64,000 nt of DNA from Rotaria socialis (Eukaryota; Rotifera; Eurotatoria; Philodinida; Philodinidae): NCBI GenBank assembly GCA_905331475.1, contig CAJNYU010000714.1:46018-110017 (forward strand), given 5' to 3'. The translations under genes and the position numbers were made by a program. The number at the start of each line of letters is the position of its first letter. Within the stretch, counting starts at the first letter, position 1. The notes below the pieces were generated by a model. That model ran no database searches. It saw only the letters and a program-made list of their open reading frames with translations, and had not been told where the DNA came from. Positions 35,804-47,694 of this stretch are shown piece after piece.

Positions 35804-38800
35804 TTACAAATCATCATGTTGATTGTTCGAATTCTAAATAAAGAAAAATATTTAATTTAAAAAAACAATTCGTCAGTTGATCATGAACATACTGTTGATT
35901 GTTTATCGTCGTCTGATTTTGTATCATCGTCAATAACATTGTCATCTTCATTTGTATCAAATTTAGCATCATGTTCTTCGTCAACGGGTTCGTCTTCAAC
36001 TTTTTCGTCTAATGAAACACCCATAGCACGTCGTAACATTGATTCAATACGATCAGCAAAACCAGTTGAATCTTTAAGATCATAACCTGATCGAATTGTT
36101 GCAGCTTCAACCATAACGTTAGCTAAATCGAAAGCTGTCTTGTCGTCTTTTGAATCTTCAACACGACGAAGTAAATCTTTGATAAGTGGATGGCGTGGAT
36201 TAATTTCTAATGTTTTCTTTTGATTTAAATAGTAGTTCATTGTTGAATCTCCACCACTCTTTTGATAAGCTTGAGCACGTGCTATACGTTCCATATTTCC
36301 ATCATAGCCCCATTGTGATGCAACAAGAGCCATGGGCGTTTGAACAAGACGATCTGAGATTTTAGCATCACTAATTTTTTCGCCGAGTTTTTCTTTTAAC
36401 CATGTTAATAATGGTTCATAAACTTTTTCTAATTGTTTCTTTTCTTCTTCTTTCTTTGTATTTGATTTGTCTAATTCTAAACCATCTTTAGCAACATTTT
36501 GAAATTTCTTTCCTTCATATTCAGGTAAAGATTGCATACAATATTGATCGACAGGGTCAATTAAATAGAGAATTTCATAACCTTTTTTCAAAATACGCTC
36601 AACAAATGGTGATTTTTGTGCTTCGTCAACGGACATGGCAGCAATAAAATAGATATGTTCTTGTTTTGGTTTCATACGTTCAACATATTCTGTTAAACTA
36701 GTTAATTTATCTTTTGATTGGGATGTTGAATAGCGAAGTAATTTAGCTAAACGTGTTCGATTAGCTGAATCTTCAATAACACCTAATTTGATATTGGTAC
36801 CATATTCTTTCCAGAATGCATCATAATCTTCTGCAGAAATTTTCTTTAACATATCTAATGCTTTTCGTACGAGTTTCTTCTTGATAACCTTAAGTAATTT
36901 AGATTGTTGTAAAGTTTCACGTGAAACATTCAATGGTAAATCATCACTATCAACAACTCCTCGAATGAATGATAAATATTTTGGCATCATTTCTTCGAAA
37001 TTGTCAGTAATAAATACACGACGAACATAAAGTTTAATGGCATCAGTTTTCTTGTTATAATTTGAAAACAAATCAAATGGAGCTGCCTTTGGAACATAGA
37101 GAATTGATTTGAATGTTACTTCACCTTCGGCAGTAAAATGACTATGAATCATTGGTGGTTCAGTATCTTTGGCAAATGATTTATAAAATGCACTGTATTC
37201 ATCGTCTGTAACTTCAGTTGGTCTAAAACAGAATTTTGACGTAGAGACAATCTAGTGATTTTATTTTGTGGGTGGATTACATGAGATGTTGTCCTTCAAT
37301 TGAACAAACGAATTCTACATTATTTTATCGAAATTTGATCTGACAATAGATTCATTCAACTATATTTAGAAGATGCACTTTTAAAAAGTGACTACATAGT
37401 GAAAACTTATTGTATGTCAAACTCTAAGTTACACAATTCTACTGCTCAACTGTTTGGTTTTTTTTATATGGATCATTCTCAACTTTTTACTCCATTCTAA
37501 TTTCACTTACTTGCGTTGCCAGATTGGTTTACTTTCATTCATTAATTCCCAATCCCAAACAGTTTTATCGACTGTTTTGGTTTTGGCTTTCTTTTCTTCT
37601 TCTTTATCATCTTCAACAGCCGCATCATCATCTGTTTTCGTTTCAGCTTTCTTGCCATCAGCAGAAGCTAAATATGAAAATATCTATACACACATGTCTC
37701 TACTTCATTCAATTCACTTACCATCATCATCTGGTACTTCTTCTTTCACAACTTTTGATTTCCATAAATAAATATTGAAGTTAATAAATTGAGAATATTT
37801 GCGAATAATCTCTTCGAGTGTTGATCCTTCTAAATATTCACCAGCTTCCTCTTTCAAATGAAGACTAAAAAATGTAAAACAATAATACAGATGTCTAAGA
37901 CAAATACATTGAAATAGGATTTTAGTTATTACCTGACTGTTGTTCCTCGGCCAAGTGTATTTCCACGTGGATCTTTGAAAACATTAAAAGATGATGAATC
38001 TGATTCCCAAATATATTGATCATCAGCATTATTCTTTGATGTAACAACAACCTTGTCGGCAACAAGAAAACTTGAATAAAAACCAACACCGAATTGCCCG
38101 ATAAGATCACTCATTGTTGCACCTTCTTTACTATCCTTTTGTGTTTCTTGCATTCTATTCAAGAATTCTGATGTATCTGATTTAGCAATTGTACCAAGAA
38201 ATTGAACGAGATCAGCTTTCGTCATACCAATACCCGTATCGGTTATATGTAACATGCGATTATCTTTATCAATCTTAATACGGATTGTTAAGTCTTCTTT
38301 ATCACCAAGTACACTTTTGTCGGTAAGAGACAGAAAACGTATTTTATCGAGTGCATCCGATGCATTGGATATAAGTTCACGTAAGAAGATTTCTTTGTTT
38401 TTGTACAATGAATTGATAATCAATTTCATCATACGATTAACTTCCGTTTGAAATTGATGTTTTTCCGATGAATCAACTAGTGTACGAAATTCTTTTGCAC
38501 TTAAACCATCTAACTTAATAGCTTCTTCTTCTCTAAATAGAGATTAATATTTCATAGAACGATGTGCATTGCACTCAAAAACAAAATCAACTTACTTTTG
38601 TACAACTTCATCATCGGTCTTTGATCCATCAGCATGCTTTCCTATATCATTATCCACTTTTGGTGGAATCGCAGAATCATTTTCTTCTTCAGCTTTACAA
38701 ATACCTACACAGAATTATATACAATAAAATGATGTTCAAAGATTAATGGGATTATGTTACTTGAGAATAGAAATAGACTCAGCAGAGCCGAAAGTAAAAG

Positions 38801-38812
38801 CCACTTGAACAT
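35804..38812 (-). CDS. HSP90B1: Endoplasmin (GRP94), ER HSP90 chaperone
   Basis: Seven exons in coding order: 38812-38761, 38704-38596, 38532-37933, 37864-37722, 37667-37511, 37222-35893 and 35833-35804, giving 806 residues. The N-terminal [18 protein letters not shown] is a signal peptide. ATPase-domain motifs are [31 protein letters not shown] and [12 protein letters not shown] charged linker rich in Asp/Lys follows. Middle-domain motifs include FKSILYVPK and [12 protein letters not shown]; the C-terminal domain has [11 protein letters not shown] and ends in an acidic tail. The last intron (35834-35892) is needed to reach the terminal HDDL, a KDEL-like retrieval signal. Without it the frame would end STVCS. 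GRP94 folds secreted and membrane proteins in the ER using ATP. An ERSE-like site lies about 120 bases upstream of the start codon. Confidence 0.97.
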
Positions 38813-39275
38813 ATTTCTCGGAGTGACACTTAACGGTTAGTATCGTAAAGAAATGATTTTTGTTAAGCTTTTGGTTTTTAATATGGTCGTCTTGATGTTC
38901 TGTTCGTTTCTGAATGATTGATTTCGAAAACCAATCAGATATCGCCGTGTATTGCTTTGTTCGCGTCAGTCTATTCGAGAAGATGTCGTTAATAATAAAT
39001 GAAACTTATTAAAAATTTTATTATTGTTTTTTCAATCATAAAATTTTTCTTTTTACTTGACTTTATTAATATATAAAAATCTAAGTGAACATAGTGGAAT
39101 TATATACATTACAATGGGCAACAATTCTCAATGGTCGATTTAGTAGCGTAACCAGGGGAACGCTATTGTACGGCATTGAGAGTAGTTAACGAAACACGAA
39201 GTATATTCGCAATATCAATAATGCGTTTATTAATTATCACGTTCTAGTTATCTTTCTTTTGATAGCAGTGGCGTA
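38813..39275. promoter_or_regulatory. Promoter side of endoplasmin, 463-base spacer
   Basis: Short intergenic region between the end of the LRR-like gene and the endoplasmin start, both on the minus strand. It contains the ERSE-like element at 38931-38949. No other recognised motif was found. Confidence 0.5.
38931..38949. promoter_or_regulatory. ERSE-like element upstream of endoplasmin
   Basis: The plus strand reads CCAAT, nine bases, CCGTG. The endoplasmic-reticulum stress response element is CCAAT-N9-CCACG, so there is one mismatch and exact spacing. It lies 119 bases upstream of the start codon of the minus-strand endoplasmin gene, where an NF-Y plus ATF6 site would be expected; ERSEs are reported to work in either orientation. 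Confidence 0.5.
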
Positions 39276-40472
39276 TCACTGATTTGATTTTTTAATTGCA
39301 ATACGAATACAAAAAATAGTAAATGCAATACATAACGTAATAATTGATACAAGAGCAACAGAAAAATTAATTATTATTGATGCAGTCCATTTTAGCGTCG
39401 TAGTTGTCAATTGAGTAGATGTTCTATGAGTTGAAAAAATAACTTTTATATTTTGAATTGTTGTTGGATTGATATTAAAATGAAGTTCAATAAGACGATC
39501 TTCACATATCAATGTTCGTAATGAATATAGAGATGTATGATTACGTTTCAAACTTAGCCAATTATATTTATGATTCAATGGACAAGAACTTGATTGTGTA
39601 TTAATAATTATGGTTGGTGTAAGAAAAATTGCAGTACTTGTTTTCGTATGAGATGGTTCATCGATTTGAAAATGTTCACATGTTATATCAAGAGAAATTA
39701 ATTGTGTATCAAGTGGAATGAAATCATTAAAGAAATATATTGGTTTAAAACAATTAGATAATTTTAAATCAAATTTCAGAGGACCTTTTTATGGAAAAAG
39801 AAACTTTTGTTGACTTTTTTGCTGTTGAATTCAAATTCTTTACCTAGTTGATTAATCATCGTAATGAATTGATTGAATGAATCTGTTTGGCCGTTATTAA
39901 ATGACCATCGTGATAAATTCTTTGGATACAAATCATAATCTTCTCGTTGCTGACTAATCATAAAATGAATAGTACAATTTTGAAAAAATATACGACGAAG
40001 ACTTTTAAGTTTTCGTAGACTTTTTATATCAACGTATATACACAAATTAATTAATTTTAATGACGTTATTCTTTCTTGTAAGATTGTTATGTTTTCTATT
40101 CTTGACGAGTTCAATGAAAATAGATCTACTATTGTTCGAAAAAATTCAGTACAATTTTCTAATGGCGAATGACGAAACATTGTCAAATCGAAACCTTCTT
40201 TTGTTATATTGACATAATGATCTGACAGAGAAAAAAAATGTAATCGAAATAAATTATCTATTAGCTAATTTAAAATGCTGAAAATTCGCGAAAGTCTCTT
40301 TTTTCATCATTGAGTAGAATGCATTGATTTACAACGAGAATGTTACTAGAATATGTTAAATTAACAACATCTTACCAATTGTTTTGTTGAATTGTATACG
40401 AGTAGAATTCGTACTAGAGTATACAGAAAGTCCGATGAAGAGAATGACTGAATTGATACACGCAAATAACAT
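39276..40472 (-). CDS. Type I membrane protein with LRR-like ectodomain, unknown function
   Basis: Three exons in coding order: 40472-40376, 40221-39844 and 39784-39276, giving 327 residues. The N-terminus MLFACINSVILFIGLSVYSS is a likely signal peptide. The ectodomain of about 270 residues has many N-glycosylation sequons (NST, NIT, NCT, NLS), several cysteines, and leucine-spaced stretches (ITSLKLINLCIYVD, SLRKLKSLRRIFFQNC) resembling degenerate leucine-rich repeats. A single membrane segment (IIINFSVALVSIITLCIAF) lies near the C-terminus, followed by a tail of about 15 residues ending IAIKKSNQ. The layout suggests a surface receptor or adhesion protein, but no family is recognised. Introns are 59 and 154 nt. 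The gene is transcribed in the same direction as endoplasmin, 463 bases upstream of its start codon. Confidence 0.65.
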
Positions 40473-40627
40473 ACGGATTAATAGTTGTGCATAGCAACTA
40501 GATAAGCTATGGTAAGTGCTAATTAAAATTGTTCACAAATCATAGCGCTGATAGAAGATCTCTTGTACAAATATATGAGTATCTTTGGCCTATAATGTTT
40601 AAAGCTTTATTGGACAGTACAAACTTA

Positions 40628-40831
40628 CCCAGGTCGTGGACGTACGGCGGGAAACGGCCGGAAAGCACAGGAAAGCGCTGGAAAGTGGAAGCAGTATTCC
40701 GGTACCTGCCAACTGGAATACTGCTTCCAGTTTCCAGCGCTTTCCCGTGCTTTCCGGCCAGATACGGTGATTTTTCCGCATCTTTCCGGCCGGTTCCTAC
40801 AGTATCCGTCCTCCGGTATCATTGACCTGGG
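40628..40831. mobile_element. GC-rich foldback (palindromic) element, 204 bp
   Basis: The ends are CCCAGGTC and GACCTGGG, flanked on both sides by TA (40626-40627 and 40832-40833). The core 40656-40759 is a near-perfect palindrome with arms of about 45 bp around a 14-base loop. The inner arms 40670-40700 and 40715-40745 match at 30 of 31 positions. It is far richer in GC than the surroundings and repeats a GGAAAGC motif. It has no coding capacity. A TA-targeting foldback MITE is the simplest reading; the TA duplication alone is weak evidence for a superfamily. Confidence 0.65.
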
Positions 40832-40840
40832 TAGTACTAG

Positions 40841-41056
40841 ATTTGTGAAGATTCTAATCCTTTAAAAGTTCTTTCTATTTTGTGTTTATTTCATAAATTT
40901 AAGATTGTGAAAAAGCATCACAAGAAACATGATGAAGGAAAAAATATAGCCATGTCAAGTTTATTAGTCAATTACGAAAGTGATGATAAGTGGGTGGTGA
41001 TTTACACAGAAAAACATAATCACGGCATTGGTCGCATTTTGCACAAGGAATGCTAG
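40841..41056 (+). pseudogene. FLYWCH-like zinc-finger coding relic or terminal exon
   Basis: An open stretch of 71 codons ends in TAG. It contains SDDKWVVIYTEKHNHGIGRI, similar to the end of FLYWCH/MULE-type fingers, where a W-x-x sequence precedes the closing His-x-His. The upstream cysteines are not visible. It begins just right of the foldback element. No start codon or partner exon was found, so it is treated as a fragment. Confidence 0.3.
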
Positions 41057-43420
41057 AAGATGGACTGGAAGAATGACGTAGTTAGTTGCTTTTTTTCCTC
41101 TAAATAAAAAATTGAAATCATATGAACTTTTTAACTATTTAATTAAAATAAAAGCTTACAGAAAATTTTATGTTTTCGCTGGAAATACGTATAGAAAATC
41201 AAACATTCTTTCACACGTATCAAATACAGCCCAACGGCAGATATTTTATCATAGTTGATTGAGCTAATTTTTTTGCTATATTTATGGTTTGGATCGATTT
41301 TTCGTTCAAACCATATCTGGATACATTCAAAAAAGTGTCTTCTTTCCATTAAATAGATCAATGCCAATAAAATTGTTTGAAACACTGAAATAATTTTCAT
41401 CTGTTTGGGATAAAACAACGTAGTATTTTTTCGGTGAAGCTGTTCACCTAATGATTTTGTGTCGATCACGACGAATCTTTGCTATTCATTAATTTTTGAC
41501 AAGAGACGGCTGCTAAAATCATTTGATTTTGTAGTCATACTGATTTTATATTGACTACCCTGTTGATTGTCGACGAAAATATCTACGTCGTTGAATAACT
41601 TTTCACGATGAATTCTACACCTTAGAAGTTGTTACACACAGTGGTTGTATAACTGATGTTAATATCTGAAAAGTTAATGGCTGACAAAGACTTGAATAAA
41701 ATAATTCGAATATTTGTTTGTTTCAAACTATATCAGTTTACAACAAGACAGAAAAAAGTTTGTTTTGTTTTAATGTTTCAAAGACATGCCGGTGACCCTT
41801 GTCAACTTTATCGTCTTAGTTTACAGGCAACAAAGCAAACGAATGATGAATTTGCATCTACACGTTTCTTTTTGCTCTCGAAAATGTAAGAGGAAAAAAG
41901 AATTGTTTCGATTCTCTCTTGCGATTCGTACACTGGAGATCATTTTTCTGTGCGTTTTATACTCGACAGATGGCTCACATTGTAGAAGTATATAAATACT
42001 CAAAATTGAATTATAACTTATACAAAAGTATTTGGTAACCTTGAATAGCACTCTAGATTTCAACGTCGACTGTTTAGGACAAATATATATGTTAAATTTA
42101 CTACTAAGATTAAAACAAGTGATTAGACTTATTCATTTGAAATGAGTGTCATAGAGCGATATGTACTAAATGTTGAAACATATAACTAATAATTATCTTC
42201 GTTTATGTCAAGTGCAACAAAAATATGGCAGGCGTAAGACGCTGTATATAATCCAAAGGCATCACAAGATTTAAAGAAATAATATATTGACGAACAGAAG
42301 TTTACGTCGGATGAAAATTACATAATTAAAATAGTCAGCAATTCGTCAACTTTTAAGGGAAAATTAGCAACAGAGTCAATATAAATGATTGCATAAAACT
42401 GAATTTTTATTCTAAATTGGGAGAAATTGAACTGTATCGAATTTATAAACATAATCCCACATTTGATTGATAATTCTACAATAGAATACTTTTGTTCCGT
42501 TGAATATTTTGTGATCATTTTCAAACATCATTCGAATACATATGTCAAGTTTGCAAAGATGGATCGATCTTTTCTTTTTATCTATTGTTCTGATTTTGAA
42601 TGTTAGTAATAATTGTATTGCTTTACCAATTTATTACCGCAATATTTTTCATTTTCTGCATACACATGCATTCGTTTGATTTTAATAACATATTAAAAAG
42701 CAAAAGTAATCTCTAATTGAGTCTTTTAGTTTAACTATTTTTGCAGCAAACTCACCAAACTATCAATACGATAACAGCACTTTTTACGTTAGAATTCATT
42801 AGTGGGAAAATGTTTATTCGCATTATTTACTGATACACAACTAAACTCTAACATGACAACTTTCCAATTCGATGAACAAGTATTACAAGAAATGATGTTT
42901 GATTAAGGAGCAATCATAGTTAAACTGTTACGTGTATGTGAAATGAATCGGTGAACGACTTATTTAGAGATTCTTCAACAAGTAGGAAAAGAATTTTTTT
43001 TGTCAAATATTTGTAAAAATCTGGTTTATGACTATACTAACACCAGTAATAGTTGTTTCACGCGTGCATCGATTGAATAAAGATCATTACTTTTCAACAT
43101 GACTGTTGAAATTGAGATAATCGTCAAACTAAAAAGCATAGCTATATGATATCAAGAATTCAATTTATCTAGTCTACTTAGAAAAACATTTTTTTCTCAA
43201 GCCAATTTTTTTCAATTGAATGTACATTTCAAATCGTGTTATATGTACACGGATGAAAAATTTCGACTTCTTTTCAATTAGTTCAGAAGGAAGGAATTAT
43301 GCCCTCTTCATAGTATCATTCAATCGATTGGGTCATTTCAAACAATGATGAATCATATTCTCCATATACAAAGAATATTCATTCATACAGAAATTCTTAC
43401 ATCAAAGAGAACACAAAATC

Positions 43421-45892
43421 ATGCCTTCGAATGAAACTAGTAATGTTCGTATTATTCTAACTCCCATAAAAATTGTTCGTGATTCAACAACTGGTCAATG
43501 GTCAACGCCAAAATTAAAAAGCGATTCACTACAAAAAGTAAAATATAATCTGCGCGTACGAACACCATCAACGCCCGTCGTGTCATTATCATCACCAATA
43601 ACAAAAAGAGAAACAAATCATACACCACGACCTTTAACAAGAGCAAGTCGTCAAATTAGTTTTGAAAAAGATAAAGATGAATATGAACCAAATCAATCCT
43701 TTTCAACTGACGAAGACGATGATGATGATGGGGATGACGATGAAGATGACGATGAAGATGAAAGTTCATCGAGTGATGATGAAAAGATTATATCAAATAA
43801 TAATAATAATCGAAAATCAACTTTGGTTAGTAAAGGAGCACCAGCCACAAAGAAGATACGACCATCATTTTTACCTCGGGTAAATCATCATTTCTATGAA
43901 ACGAATTTATCTAATATTTTTTTATCATTCTTAGATGAATACATTGACATTGAATGATTTACAAAATGATGATGATGGTATAACATCTATGGATATTTCC
44001 ACTGATGTATTTGCTCAAGCTCGACAACGGTTGAGTTTTTTTTAAATGCTTATTTTGCTTTTATCACGGTAATATGAATATATATTTAGACTTTTACCAA
44101 CTAATTTACCTGAAGCACCACCATGTCGTGAACAAGAATCAAATTCTATCGCAGCATTTATTACAAATAAACTCGATGCACAAGCTGGCGGGTAAAAATG
44201 AATTTTTGAATAAATTATTTTTCTTTCTCGAAAGATTTTCTACTTAGCTGCTACGATATCGGAATATAAATTTCATTTTCTGGTAACTCTTGTCAATAAT
44301 AAATAGTTGAACATCTTTTTGTATAAGGCTATAACCTTTTCGTGAAATTGAATCATTATGCAAGGTTCAATCGAACAAAAAAAAGCCTTGCGACATGTTT
44401 ACTCGATTTCGACTAGCTATTTCAAAAACAAATCATGTATTGAGCAAGAATTTTCTCTAATGACCAGAAAAAACATTCTGCTGCGAACTCAAACGGAGTA
44501 AATTATTAATTCTGGTCAAATCTAAATAAATTGCATACATACACGTGGATAATCAAAGATGATTGCATTGATTACTCTTATTGGTTTGATGAATTTTTCA
44601 TTACAATTATTTTTTAGAGCATTGTACGTCAGTGGTGTACCCGGTGTTGGGAAAACAGCTATTGTAAATAAAGTAGTACGTGAATTAATGCTTCTTTCAA
44701 GTGATTCTGATTTACCACAATTTAAATATATTTTTCTTAATGGAATGAAACTAAATAAACCTGAAAAAATCTACAATCAACTTCTGCAAGTAAATATTTT
44801 CTTTGGTAGCATTCATTTTTTTTGATTAGATCGGTTTAGGCAATTGATGAAAATGAAATTGATCGAAAACGTAGTTCGAAAATGGCATGCAAGCTTCTAT
44901 CGAAATATTTTACAGATCGAATTAATAAAAAAAGACAACCCACTGTGCTATTACTTGATGAAGTAATTTAATATTTTCTTTTGGTTCTGAGCATTTGTAT
45001 TGTATAAATTAATTTTTAGGTTGATCATTTATATACAAAAAATCAAACAATATTATATAATATGTTAGAATGGCCTCAACAAGCTTATTCAAAATTAATT
45101 GTTATTGCAATAGCTAATACACTTGATCTGCCGGAAACAATGTTTAAAAAAAAACTTCAATCACGTTTAGTAAATTATTTTTTTAATAACAATGAATATA
45201 TTTGTATAAATGTTTCTGTCTGAAGGGTTTAAATCGTGTCATATTTCATCCATATACATTTAAACAGCTCAGTGAAATAGTTCAAGCACGTCTTGGTTCT
45301 GATTTATCATCATTATTTGATAAAGATTCACTTGATTTAATATGTCGAAAAGTTTCATCGATATCTGGTGATGTTCGTCGTGTTCTTCAAATATGTTCAC
45401 AAACATTAGATATGGCACAATTAGATAAATCATCAAAGAAAGTTACACTTGAACATGTACAAAAAACTTTTGAACGTTTATATACATCAACACGAACCAT
45501 ATGTATTCGGTATAATTTGAACAGCAGAAAAATGTGTCTATCTAGTCTGAATAATTTTCTTTTGATAGAAATTTAAATCCTGTTCAACGTAAAGTACTTG
45601 AAGCTATTCAAGATGAATTATCCTATGGCAAAGGTCGAGAAATTACAACGATCAATGCGATTTACGATCGACTTGGTATGTCAAATTATTCTTTTGTTTT
45701 GTTTTTTTTATTTAAGATTTTTATTTAGATAAAAACGAATATAGTTTTACAGATGTTCGTCGTATTTGTGCACAATTATCAGCTTGTGGATTATTGTTAC
45801 TAGATAAAACATCGACTAGCATTGCTCGACAAAGTGTTCGTTTGAGCATGCCTATTCATTTACTTATATTTGCACTTAAAAATAATACTTAA
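43421..45892 (+). CDS. ORC1: Origin recognition complex subunit 1
   Basis: Nine exons: 43421-43879, 43935-44029, 44090-44191, 44618-44789, 44840-44962, 45020-45169, 45226-45509, 45569-45675 and 45753-45892, giving 543 residues. ORC1 is the ATPase subunit that, with ORC2-6 and CDC6, marks replication origins and loads MCM2-7. Walker A reads GVPGVGKTA and Walker B VLLLDEVDHL. NGMKLNKPEKIYNQLLQ, IAIANTLDLPE and SRLGLNRVIFHPYT are ORC1-type rather than CDC6-type. SGDVRRVLQIC is the sensor II region, and a winged-helix domain forms the C-terminus. The first 150 residues are a disordered Ser/Thr/basic region with an Asp/Glu run at about residues 97-115. No BAH domain is present (human ORC1 has about 860 residues), so nucleosome H4K20me2 reading is absent or sits in missed exons. 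Confidence 0.93.
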
Positions 45893-47694
45893 TCATTATA
45901 TTTTTCTTGAAAAAAGTCTTTGATAGAATAAAAAAAGTCTCTATGAATTATTTTTCTCATTTACCAATTTGAAAACTAAAGGAAAAGTTGAATCTTTTTT
46001 TTTATTTGTAATGACTGTTTATCTGAGTTTTATTATGATTGATTATGTAGGGAAACGATAGGCAGTAGCATAGGGATTTTTAATTTCAAATCGAAATATT
46101 TCGTCTACAATTGTCATAGAACTTTTCATGTAAATGTTGATTACGAAAATAGATCTGTTCTGTTACATGAACTAAAAGCACGGTGGCGAAACTAACTTTA
46201 CCTGAAGATCAAAATGAGCTGTCTATTACATATTTGATCAGATATTTGATGAAACTTCTAATTGCATATAAGTATTCATTGTATATACACGTATATCTAT
46301 GAATTCAAATATTAAGTTTGCGTCGCACCATAATCTAACTCATCGAATGAGAAATTTCTATCTGATACTTATTCGATTATCGCCATGCATTTTTGATGTC
46401 CTGGACCTATGAAAACATCTAATACTATCTTGAATGCGTCGCTATTTTCTATAAGCTCGTTAAACAAGTCAACACATTGCATGCATTGATATGACATTTC
46501 AGGTCATGTAATTGACCGGCTGCAATGGTTAGAAAACTCTCGTTAGAGCATTACAAGATACATTTTTACATTGTTTACACGACGAAAATCGTTCGATCTG
46601 GATGTATAAATGTATTTGATATGACAAAGACTCAGAGAAAATCTCTTACAGGTTTTTCACAAGAATATTATCACTTTTTTTTCAACATTTTTCGATATGT
46701 GCTATACTTTCAAATTCTGGATGACTAACGCTTGGTTAGAATATATTTCTTTGGTTACACATCTTTTTTTTTCTATGGTTCCTATGCAGTAATTTACATA
46801 TAAAAACATTTTAACATTCCTGTAAAATCATTTGATGTCCACAGCAAAGCTCTCTAAACACGTGTTTGGTTTCTACTGCAGTCTATACTATCAGGTGTAT
46901 ATGCAATTGAATACACAAAAGAAACATCTTCTAATCCTTTTGACAATACGCCAACACAGTTAGTAAATGTCGCCGTTTTTGCCTCGCATGAAATGTACTC
47001 TCATACTATATGTAATGAGATCAAGAGAAAAAAAGCAAGACTCTTGCAGTGTACACTCCACCTAGACTCATTTGTACTCGTAGTTTTTTCGGCTTGAGTT
47101 CGTTTCACTTTCCTCCCCTTGTGTTGCGACTTCCTGTAACTACAATGTATATTTACGGAAGGCTTATGAATGAGTTGATTCAATTAACAAGGAGAGGAAT
47201 AATGTGCAACACGGATATACTAACAACAATAAGAATAGTGTCAGTGAACAGATGAAAAATTCACTTCTAAATGTAGAAGTACGTAATGTATTATTAGTAG
47301 AAAACAACAATCGTCTGCCAGATATTTCTCGATCACTGCTTTTGTGTTCGACAGATTTGCAGCTGCAAGTTAAAAAGTGTTTGTCACATTAAGTTATATT
47401 CAACTCATAACTAGATACATAATAAACTATTGGGATTATTAACTTATCATAAAAGCTGAACATAGTGTTTTTCATCATGTCTCGATTTATTTGTACATAA
47501 AACAACGATAACAACAACATATAGAAAATCCCATTCAAGTGAATATATATACATACAAACATCATAATAATCTAATCTATTTTACATGGAAAAAAAAACA
47601 AGAATATATCTGCATGATAGATTTCCAAAACGATCGACTTTATACAAAATACAAAACAAAAAGAAGAAGAAAAAAACGAAGTTCGACCCATGAA
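45893..47694. other. Intergenic, no gene seen
   Basis: The ORC1 and polyhomeotic-like genes converge on this 1.8-kb region. No exons or bounded repeats were recognised. A TTTATT at 47486-47491 is an AATAAA on the minus strand, about 205 bases past the polyhomeotic stop, and a plausible polyadenylation signal. Confidence 0.5.

Larger units (their letters stand above)
40473..43420. other. Intergenic with a foldback element and a coding relic
   Basis: About 2.9 kb. The foldback element (40628-40831) and the FLYWCH-like relic (40841-41056) are listed separately. The rest is AT-rich with short frames only. The minus-strand frame 41143-41469 (108 codons) has no family I recognise. Confidence 0.5.

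Noticed and set aside
35881..35892. Stop codon of endoplasmin after STVCS
   Set aside because: It lies inside a good GT-AG intron; splicing gives HDDL, expected for an ER-resident chaperone. Retained as a possible alternative form only.
41143..41469. Minus-strand frame of 108 codons
   Set aside because: No recognised domain, no clear promoter or splice sites; could be a relic but cannot be supported.
43452..43883. Alternative-frame open stretches inside ORC1 exon 1
   Set aside because: Shadows of the low-complexity acidic region; the ORC1 frame splices onward correctly.
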